Assembly (NCBI GenBank): GCA_943846595.1
Contig: OX044355.1
Span: 1,852,199 to 1,916,198, forward strand
DNA length: 64,000 nucleotides
Source of the DNA: an uncultured Polaribacter sp.
GTDB lineage: Bacteria > Bacteroidota > Bacteroidia > Flavobacteriales > Flavobacteriaceae
Reading direction: 5' to 3'
Position 1 is the stretch's first letter. Each line of letters begins with the position of its first letter. Below are positions 57,572 through 64,000 of this stretch, piece by piece. The position numbers were made by a program, and so were the translations under genes. The notes under the pieces were generated by a model. The model had not been told where the DNA came from, searched no databases, and saw only the letters and a list, made by a program, of their open reading frames with translations.

Positions 57572-57890
57572 TTATTAAATGCTTCAATTTGTTGACTAAA
57601 TTACTGTGTTTCTGTGTTTTTGTTGAATATTTCACAATTAAAAAAGCTAAATTCACGCCCTATATACCCTATGTAAATAACTGATTACAAGACACTTAAT
57701 CTGTTATTTATATGACACCCAACCTTTGAATTATTTTCAAAAAAAAACCTTCCAGAGCTTGGGAAGGTTTGTTGCAGATATGATCAACAAGCACATCCAG
57801 GTCAACTCATACTAATTGCAATAACTATTATTGAGATGATATGAATATTTTGATGCTTGATATGAATATAATGAGTTCGTTTTTAGGGGA
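57572..57890 (-). other. leuB-ilvD intergenic region with possible leader peptide
   Basis: 319 bases between the leu and ilv genes. On the minus strand a short frame from the ATG ending at about 57797 begins MCLLIIS (four branched-chain codons in a row: TTG TTG ATC ATA) and then runs through the hairpin at 57745-57770 to a TAA near 57713. A TTGTTG / CAACAA pair lies between the Leu codons and the terminator stem. This could be an attenuator of ilv genes or merely the end of the leu operon; no clear antiterminator was found. The rest is AT-rich with no recognised element. Confidence 0.4.
57739..57770 (-). terminator. Terminator or attenuator between leuB and ilvD
   Basis: Stem AACCTTCC / GGAAGGTT (57746-57753 with 57762-57769, extended by one A-T pair), 8-base loop, then about nine U on the minus strand. 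Strong Rho-independent form. It is 120 bases after the leuB stop and 168 bases before the ilvD start, so either role is possible. Confidence 0.8.
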
Positions 57891-59006
57891 CTAGATAATG
57901 GTACTTTGTCCCATGTGAATGTTTTGAAAATTATGATTACTATCATCGGGATGTTCAATATAATCTGCAATAAAATCGCCGACTTTAGAAGTTGAAAACG
58001 ATTTTTCAGAATTTAAATCCTCGGTAACAATCGATAATTCTAGCGATTTTTCAACGGCATTTTCAACGGCTTCAGCTTCATCGTGTAAACCTAAATGTTC
58101 TAACAACATGGCTGCAGATAAAATAGAGGCCAAAGGATTGGCAATATCTTTACCTGTTGCTTGTGGGAATGAACCATGAATAGGCTCAAAAAGAGCATTT
58201 TCATCTCCAATTGAGGACGATGCAAGCAACCCAATAGAACCACCAATAACACTGGCTTCGTCAGAAATAATATCTCCAAAAAGGTTTTCTGTAAGAATGA
58301 CATCAAATTGTTTTGGATTTAAAATCATCTGCATGGCTGCATTGTCAACAAAAAGAAATTCTAAGGTAACGTCTTTATATTCTTTGGCAATTTCTGTAAC
58401 TGTTTTTCTCCACAAACGAGACGTTTCCAGTACATTTGCCTTATCAACTAAAGTAATTTTTTTTCGGCTGTTTTGTGCTGCTTTAAAAGCCAGATGCGTA
58501 ATTCTTGAAATTTCGGTTACGGAATATGAACAACCATCAAAAGCAACCGTACCGTCCTCACTTAACTCCTTTATACCAAAATAAATGCCGCCTGTTAATT
58601 CTCTAAAGATAGAGATGTCTGTACCGGAAATAATTTCTCTTTTTAAAGGAGAATTCGCGATGAGTTTTTCGTAGGCTTTTACAGGTCTGATATTACAAAA
58701 CAATCCTAACTCTTTTCGAAGTTTTAATAACCCCTGTTCTGGTCTTACCTTGGCAGTTGGATCATTATCGTATTTTGGATCGCCAATAGCGCCAAACAAT
58801 ATGGCATCAGAATTTTTACAAATTTTTAGTGTATTGTCTGGCAAGGGATTTCCAGTAGCATCAATTGCGCATGCGCCCATCTGAGCCTCTTTAAATATAA
58901 AGATATGATTGAACTTGTTTGCAACTGCATTGAGTGCTTTTTTTGCTTGATTGATTACCTCTGGACCAATTCCGTCTCCCGGAATTACTGCTATATTAAA
59001 TTTCAT
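57891..59006 (-). CDS. leuB: 3-isopropylmalate dehydrogenase
   Basis: NAD-dependent oxidative decarboxylation giving 2-oxoisocaproate in leucine synthesis. 371 residues; VIPGDGIGPEVI at the N-terminus, the loop LRKELGLFCNIRPVKAYE, substrate-site Arg and Lys in RELTGGIYFG and VDKANVLETSRLWR, the Mg-Asp segment DIISDEASVIGGSIGLLASSSIG, and EPIHGSFPQATGKDIANPLA. It starts 5 bases after leuD. Confidence 0.96.
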   Translation of the reverse strand: MKFNIAVIPGDGIGPEVINQAKKALNAVANKFNHIFIFKEAQMGACAIDATGNPLPDNTLKICKNSDAILFGAIGDPKYDNDPTAKVRPEQGLLKLRKELGLFCNIRPVKAYEKLIANSPLKREIISGTDISIFRELTGGIYFGIKELSEDGTVAFDGCSYSVTEISRITHLAFKAAQNSRKKITLVDKANVLETSRLWRKTVTEIAKEYKDVTLEFLFVDNAAMQMILNPKQFDVILTENLFGDIISDEASVIGGSIGLLASSSIGDENALFEPIHGSFPQATGKDIANPLASILSAAMLLEHLGLHDEAEAVENAVEKSLELSIVTEDLNSEKSFSTSKVGDFIADYIEHPDDSNHNFQNIHMGQSTII

Positions 59007-59011
59007 AACTT

Positions 59012-59590
59012 TTATTGTGTTGCCTCAAAGGCGTTTATTTTATCTTTTTTACTGATTAAAAAATCAATATCATCATATCCGTTGATCAAACAGACTTTTT
59101 TATACGCATCTATTTCAAAAGCTTCTTTTTTATTACTGTAGGAAATGTATTGATTTTCTAAATCTATACTGATTTCTAGTGATGGATCTGCTTGAATTTC
59201 ACCTAACAAATCTTTCAAAAATACTTCGGAGACCTGTATGGGTAAAACACCATTATTTAGAGCGTTTCCTTTAAAAATATCTGCAAAAAAACTACTTACA
59301 ATCACTTTAAAACCATAGCCTGCCAATGCCCATGCTGCGTGTTCTCTACTAGAGCCACAACCAAAATTATTGCCAGCTACTAAAATACTTCCACCATAAA
59401 TAGACTGATTGAGTGGAAAGCTTTCGTTAACGCTTCCATCTTTGTGGAAACGCCAATCTCTAAAAACATTGTCCCCAAATCCTAATTTATCAGTTGCTTT
59501 TAAAAAACGAGCTGGAATGATTTGATCTGTATCTACATTCTCTGTTTCTAAAGGAACTGCTGTCGATATTAATTGTATAAATTTCTCCAT
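59012..59590 (-). CDS. leuD: 3-isopropylmalate dehydratase small subunit
   Basis: Swivel subunit of isopropylmalate isomerase, works with LeuC. 192 residues with [11 protein letters not shown], the substrate-site [19 protein letters not shown] and [19 protein letters not shown]. Its ATG overlaps the end of leuC by one base, and leuB follows after 5 bases. Confidence 0.95.
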   Translation of the reverse strand: MEKFIQLISTAVPLETENVDTDQIIPARFLKATDKLGFGDNVFRDWRFHKDGSVNESFPLNQSIYGGSILVAGNNFGCGSSREHAAWALAGYGFKVIVSSFFADIFKGNALNNGVLPIQVSEVFLKDLLGEIQADPSLEISIDLENQYISYSNKKEAFEIDAYKKVCLINGYDDIDFLISKKDKINAFEATQ

Positions 59591-60972
59591 TAATTAATGT
59601 ATTTAGTAATGTCCACAATTCTTCCTTCTATTGCAGTAGCTGCAGCTACCAACGGACTGGCCAAAATGGTTCTAGCACCTTGCCCTTGTCTGCCTTCAAA
59701 ATTTCTATTTGAAGTAGAAACACAATATTCTCCTTCTGGGATTTTATCATCATTCATGGCCAAACAAGCAGAACATCCTGGCTGCCTTAAAGTAAAACCT
59801 GCCATTTCAAAAATAGCTTTTAATCCTTCTGCTTCTATTTGTTTTGCCACTTTCTGTGAACCTGGGACCAACCAAGCAGTAATATTATGGGCTTTCTTTT
59901 TTCCTTTCACAAATGCGGCTGCAATTCTAAAATCTTCAATTCTAGAATTGGTACAACTTCCAATAAAGACATAATTAATTGCCTTATGAATGAGCGATTC
60001 TCCCTTATTGAAGTTCATATATGCTAGTGATTTCTCAAACGAGGCATCCTTTAATTCCGGTATGTTTTCAGTAATCTTAATTCCCATTCCTGGATTGGTA
60101 CCATAGGTAATCATGGGACCTATGTCTTCGGCATTTATTGAATATTCTTGATCAAAGATGGCATCTGCATCTGTTGGAAGTGTTTTCCACTCAGCAACCT
60201 TTTGGTCAAATGCAGCTCCTTTGGGTGCAAATTCTCTTCCTTTTACATATTCAAATGTCGTTTCGTCTGGTGCAATCATTCCGCCTCTTGCACCCATTTC
60301 AATACTCATGTTACAAACGGTCATTCTGCCTTCCATAGACATTTCCTCAAAAACATTTCCCGCATATTCACAAAAATATCCGGTTCCAGAATTGGTTCCC
60401 AATTTAGAAATAATATACAAAATAACATCTTTTGGCAATACCCCTTTTGCTAATTTTCCGTTGACATTTACTCGCAAACTTTTGGGTTTTTCTAACAGCA
60501 AACATTGACTTGCAAAAACTTGCGCTACTTGACTTGTACCAATTCCAAAAGCAATGGTGCCGAAAGCACCATGTGTGGACGTATGAGAATCTCCACAAAC
60601 CATGGTCATTCCCGGTTGAGTAAATCCTAATTCAGGAGCAATAACATGCACAATCCCGTTATTCTCATGCCCTAATCCGTATAAGGTAATCTTGTTTTTG
60701 GCACAGTTTTTAGTAAGTTGTTCTAATTGATTTCTAGACAGCTCATCTTTTAAAGGTAAATGCTGATTTAATGTTGGGGTGTTGTGATCTGCTGTAGCGA
60801 CAATTTTATCGGGTCTTGCTACAGGTATTCTTCGGCTTTCTAACTCATTAAAAGCCTGAGGACTTGTTACTTCATGGATTAAATGCTTATCGATGTACAA
60901 AATCTGTGGTCCGTTTTCAATCACATCAACCACATGTGCATCCCACACTTTATCAAATAATGTTTTTCCCAT
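59590..60972 (-). CDS. leuC: 3-isopropylmalate dehydratase large subunit
   Basis: [4Fe-4S] subunit of isopropylmalate isomerase in leucine synthesis. 460 residues; [20 protein letters not shown], cluster ligands in [14 protein letters not shown] and [11 protein letters not shown], and [20 protein letters not shown]. The start overlaps the leuA stop by one base and the end overlaps the leuD start by one base, so the three are tightly coupled. Confidence 0.96.
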   Translation of the reverse strand: MGKTLFDKVWDAHVVDVIENGPQILYIDKHLIHEVTSPQAFNELESRRIPVARPDKIVATADHNTPTLNQHLPLKDELSRNQLEQLTKNCAKNKITLYGLGHENNGIVHVIAPELGFTQPGMTMVCGDSHTSTHGAFGTIAFGIGTSQVAQVFASQCLLLEKPKSLRVNVNGKLAKGVLPKDVILYIISKLGTNSGTGYFCEYAGNVFEEMSMEGRMTVCNMSIEMGARGGMIAPDETTFEYVKGREFAPKGAAFDQKVAEWKTLPTDADAIFDQEYSINAEDIGPMITYGTNPGMGIKITENIPELKDASFEKSLAYMNFNKGESLIHKAINYVFIGSCTNSRIEDFRIAAAFVKGKKKAHNITAWLVPGSQKVAKQIEAEGLKAIFEMAGFTLRQPGCSACLAMNDDKIPEGEYCVSTSNRNFEGRQGQGARTILASPLVAAATAIEGRIVDITKYIN

Positions 60973-62147
60973 TATGCCATTGCTATTTTAGATATTTTAT
61001 TTACTTCTTTTAGAATCAAGTGAAGATCGTCATTCATTACTTCTTTCTGTTTATCTGCATATTCAAGAAATGCTTTATAGGCATGATCCAATTGCAGCTT
61101 TGTCAATTCGTATCCAATCTTTTTTGCTCTGTAAGCTAAAGCAGCTCTACCACTTCTTGCAGTTAAAATAATAGCACTTTCTGTGACACCCACATCTTCA
61201 GGATCCATTATTTCATAGGTTTCCCGATTTTTGATAACACCGTCTTGATGAATCCCAGAACTGTGTGCAAAAGCATTTGCACCCACAATTGCCTTATTGG
61301 GTTGCACAGGCATTCCCATACTTTCACGAACCAACATACTGGTGTCGTACAACAATTTTGTATTGATATCGGAGACTAAATTTAAGTAGGGATGTTGTTT
61401 TAAAACCATGACCACTTCTTCTAAAGCTGTATTTCCTGCACGCTCTCCAATTCCATTAATGGTACATTCTATTTGACGTGCACCGTTCATAACTCCTGCA
61501 ATAGAGTTTGCAGTTGCCAATCCGAGATCATTATGACAATGACAAGATAAAATTACATTTTCAATTCCTTTGACATTTTCTCTTAAGTATTTTATTTTTG
61601 CACCATATTCTTCTGGCAAACAGTATCCTGTTGTGTCTGGAATATTCAATACAGTAGCTCCCGCTTTAATAACTGCTTCACATACTCGAGCTAGATACTC
61701 ATTGTCTGTTCTTCCGGCATCTTCGGCATAAAACTCAACGTCTTCTACAAATGATTTTGAATAGGAAACGGCTTTTACAGCGCGCTCAATGACTTTTTCT
61801 TTGGTGCTATTGAATTTAAATTTTATGTGAGAATCACTGGTACCAATCCCTGTGTGAATTCTTGGCAATTTCGCATATTTCAATGCTTCTGCTGCGACTT
61901 TTATATCATTTTCTACGGCTCTAGTCAATCCACAAACCGTTGCATTTTTTACTATTTTTGAAATTTCTGAAACAGAATTAAAATCTCCTGGACTGGAAAC
62001 AGGAAACCCAGCTTCGATAACATTAACACCTAACAAATCTAGACGTTCCGCGATCACCAACTTTTGTTTTGTGTCCAGTTTACATCCTGGCACTTGTTCT
62101 CCATCTCTTAGGGTAGTATCAAAAATTTGAACTTTATTATCCTGCAT
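60972..62147 (-). CDS. leuA: 2-isopropylmalate synthase, short form without regulatory domain
   Basis: Condenses acetyl-CoA and 2-oxoisovalerate, the first leucine-specific step. I use the ATG ending at 62147 (391 residues, [18 protein letters not shown]), as the longer frame starts inside the promoter box. The [12 protein letters not shown] signature, [12 protein letters not shown] and [19 protein letters not shown] are clear. It ends shortly after the catalytic and linker region, and the C-terminal LeuA allosteric domain (about 120 residues in E. coli) is missing. Homocitrate synthase is an alternative of similar length, but the neighbours leuC, leuD and leuB support leucine synthesis. Confidence 0.92.
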   Translation of the reverse strand: MQDNKVQIFDTTLRDGEQVPGCKLDTKQKLVIAERLDLLGVNVIEAGFPVSSPGDFNSVSEISKIVKNATVCGLTRAVENDIKVAAEALKYAKLPRIHTGIGTSDSHIKFKFNSTKEKVIERAVKAVSYSKSFVEDVEFYAEDAGRTDNEYLARVCEAVIKAGATVLNIPDTTGYCLPEEYGAKIKYLRENVKGIENVILSCHCHNDLGLATANSIAGVMNGARQIECTINGIGERAGNTALEEVVMVLKQHPYLNLVSDINTKLLYDTSMLVRESMGMPVQPNKAIVGANAFAHSSGIHQDGVIKNRETYEIMDPEDVGVTESAIILTARSGRAALAYRAKKIGYELTKLQLDHAYKAFLEYADKQKEVMNDDLHLILKEVNKISKIAMA

Positions 62148-62177
62148 CTTTATATTTTGTATTTCATATATATAAAT

Positions 62178-62185
62178 CAAATGTA
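62178..62185 (-). promoter_or_regulatory. Candidate -7 promoter element of the leu operon
   Basis: Minus-strand TACATTTG matches TAnnTTTG and lies 30 bases before the leuA ATG. An alternative TTG start for leuA lies within it. No TTG at the usual spacing upstream. Confidence 0.45.
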
Positions 62186-62279
62186 TATCTTGGGCTTCTT
62201 TAAAAGGATGTTTTAAGCGTAGTAAATACGATTGCTACTTCTTTTTTTTGATACTCAAATTATTTATAATCAGTATTTT

Positions 62280-63845
62280 ATGAGCAAAAGCATTACATCA
62301 CTCAACCAACAAAAGGATTCCTTGTTTATTTTGGTAAAATCCTTGTCAAAATCAGAAAAGAGGCAATTCAACCTTTATGTGAGTAGATTGGGTGGAAATG
62401 TAGATGCTAAATTCTTTTCATTGTTTAAGTTTTTAGACAAAATGAAGGCCTATAATGAAAAGGAAATCATAAAAAGCAATATTGTCACCAAACAACAATT
62501 ATCCAACCTAAAAGCGCATTTGTACAAACAAATTTTAATCAGTTTACGTTTAAATCCTTCCCACCAAAATATTCGCTTACAAATAAGAGAACAACTTGAT
62601 TTTGCCACGATTTTGTATCAAAAAGGATTGTACAAACAAAGTCTAAAATTACTAGAGAAAGCAAAGGGATTGGCTATTGATAATGAAGAAAAGAATGTCG
62701 CTTATGAAATTGTAGAGTTAGAAAAAGTAATTGAAACACAATACATTACCCGAAGTATTAGTTCTCGCGCTGATTTTCTTTCTGTACAGGCAAAAAACTT
62801 AAGTCAATTAAATGTAACCACGAGCAAACTCTCTAATTTATCGCTGCAATTGTACAGCCATTTATTACAAAATGGCTACGTAAAAAACAATGAGGAATTG
62901 CATTTTATCACGACTTATTTTAATAATAAATTGCCAAAATATAATTTTTCTGACTTTGGGTTTCGAGAAAAATTATGGCTATACAAATCACATTTATGGT
63001 TTAGTTTACTTACGCAAGATTTTTTACAAAGTTATAAGTATGCTAGCAAATGGGTCAACTTGTTCAAAAATCATAAAGAGCTCATTTCATTGCATCCCGT
63101 CTTTTATTTAAAAGGGAAAAACTATCTATTGGAGGCCTCTTTTTTAGTGAAAAACAACCAAAAATTTAAAGAAGAACTCAGTTACTTCGAGAATGAAATT
63201 GAGAATAAAAGCATTCCATTTAATAGCAATACAGAGATTCTCATCTTTCTCTATTTTTACACCAATAAGTTGCATTTGCATTTTCTAGAAGCGACCTTTA
63301 GTGAAGGGGAATATTTAGTAGCCATTATCAATACAAAAATAGAGACGTATCAATCTAGATTGGACAATCATCATATTGTGACTTTGTATTACAAAATAGC
63401 TTGTTTGTATTTTGGAATGAATAAAAACAAAGAATGCATCGCCTATTTAAGTAAAATTATTAACACTAAAGATTTAAAAGTTGCTGAAGATTTGCAGTGT
63501 TTTGCAAGAGTCTTAAATTTAATAGCCCATTATGAATGTGGGTTGGATTATGATTTGGAAAGACAGTTTATAGACACCTATAAGTTTTTATTAAAAATGG
63601 AAAACTTACAAGAGGTACAAAAAGAGTTCATCACCTCCATCCGGGATTTAAGCGATGTATATCCGCATGAAATTAAAAACGAGTTTAAAAAAATACATGC
63701 CCGGTTAAGCAAATATGAAAATCATCAATACGAAAAAAGAGCTTTTTTATATTTAGATATTTTGTCATGGTTAGAAAGTAAAATTAAAAACAAACCCATT
63801 GCAATCATTATTAAAGAAAAGGCAAATAAACACTCTAAAAGATAG
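62280..63845 (+). CDS. Conserved helical protein of unknown function
   Basis: 521 residues from the ATG at 62280 (the frame continues 16 codons upstream with no support). No signal peptide or membrane segment; the sequence is nearly all alpha helix, rich in Lys, Leu, Asn and Tyr. Segments such as FATILYQKGLYKQSLKLLEK and YYKIACLYFGMNKNKECIAY look like degenerate TPR or helical-repeat units. The N-terminal SKSEKRQFNLYVSRLGG is the most distinctive part. I recall similar unnamed Bacteroidota proteins. It is divergent from leuA with a 132-base spacer. Function unknown. Confidence 0.75.
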   Translation: MSKSITSLNQQKDSLFILVKSLSKSEKRQFNLYVSRLGGNVDAKFFSLFKFLDKMKAYNEKEIIKSNIVTKQQLSNLKAHLYKQILISLRLNPSHQNIRLQIREQLDFATILYQKGLYKQSLKLLEKAKGLAIDNEEKNVAYEIVELEKVIETQYITRSISSRADFLSVQAKNLSQLNVTTSKLSNLSLQLYSHLLQNGYVKNNEELHFITTYFNNKLPKYNFSDFGFREKLWLYKSHLWFSLLTQDFLQSYKYASKWVNLFKNHKELISLHPVFYLKGKNYLLEASFLVKNNQKFKEELSYFENEIENKSIPFNSNTEILIFLYFYTNKLHLHFLEATFSEGEYLVAIINTKIETYQSRLDNHHIVTLYYKIACLYFGMNKNKECIAYLSKIINTKDLKVAEDLQCFARVLNLIAHYECGLDYDLERQFIDTYKFLLKMENLQEVQKEFITSIRDLSDVYPHEIKNEFKKIHARLSKYENHQYEKRAFLYLDILSWLESKIKNKPIAIIIKEKANKHSKR

Positions 63846-63946
63846 TAATTTAATATTTTTTAGTTACTAATTTTAATCATTTCATATTAATCAGATGTTA
63901 ACACAAAATAGTCTTTAATAAAAGTTACTTTATTGATTATTAACAA

Positions 63947-63954
63947 TATTTTTG
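63947..63954 (+). promoter_or_regulatory. Candidate -7 promoter element at the right edge
   Basis: TATTTTTG matches TAnnTTTG. A frame open from the GTG at 63959 (MNNINLHIISLT if used as start) runs off the window, so a plus-strand gene may begin here; 14 codons are too few to identify it. The preceding 100 bases after the helical-protein stop show nothing else. Confidence 0.35.
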
Positions 63955-64000
63955 CCTTGTGAATAACATAAATCTACATATTATCTCATTAACCATTTCA

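Noticed and set aside
1..64000. Mobile elements, prophage, CRISPR arrays, toxin-antitoxin or defence islands
   Set aside because: No transposase, integrase, repeat-spacer pattern or defence-type gene is visible; gene order and composition are those of core chromosome.

Overview
The window is a stretch of core chromosome from an AT-rich member of the Bacteroidota, most likely a marine-type Flavobacteriaceae; I cannot fix the genus. The evidence is the gene content (DUF3810 and DUF4290 proteins, a Bacteroidota-type lipoprotein amidase, BshA, separate transketolase halves, a two-zinc-repeat DnaJ, and RNase P RNA with a conserved GGAAAGTCCGGACA core). The promoter style also fits: many genes have a TAnnTTTG -7 box, a few also have TTG 17-20 bases upstream, and clear Shine-Dalgarno sites are missing. 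I found no phage, insertion sequence, CRISPR array, tRNA or rRNA.

Layout. 1-9 kb: the 5' part of typA, a LETM1-like small protein overlapping proline dehydrogenase, aroB convergent with bshA, the N-terminal half of transketolase without its partner, a secreted protein of unknown function, and dnaB. 9-14.6 kb: a DUF3810 membrane metalloprotein, then two amidohydrolase-family exported proteins holding three modules, of which only one keeps the HxH metal motif. 14.7-24.6 kb is a co-directional plus-strand run: an RNA methyltransferase, polyphosphate glucokinase, an M48 protease, spoT, a Fur-family regulator, purA, an OstA/LptA-like protein and a class III aminotransferase. 24.7-34.6 kb is minus strand: acnB, rnpB, dnaJ, grpE, murA with Asp in place of the catalytic Cys, a DUF4290 protein and a UvrD/PcrA helicase. 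34.7-39.8 kb: a small membrane-anchored protein, a YiiX-like lipoprotein, and a cobalamin riboswitch controlling a TonB-dependent receptor, divergent from a BtuF-like lipoprotein. 39.8-49.2 kb: topoisomerase IV parE-parC, lysA, an acetyltransferase and topoisomerase III. 49.2-62.2 kb is a large minus-strand branched-chain amino acid locus, leuACDB then ilvDBNCA, with a gapN-type dehydrogenase behind ilvA. The window ends with a helical protein of unknown function and a promoter-like site for a gene outside it.

The leu and ilv genes form a complete route from threonine or pyruvate to Ile and Val, plus the Leu branch up to ketoisocaproate; the final transaminase is not here. The 319-base gap between leuB and ilvD holds a strong terminator hairpin and a possible short leader peptide, making it the best place to look for attenuation. 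I did not find a convincing wholly new multi-gene system. The most useful unusual points are the MurA Cys-to-Asp substitution, the LETM1-like/PRODH overlap, the degenerate amidohydrolase set, the lone transketolase half, and the structured intergenic regions.
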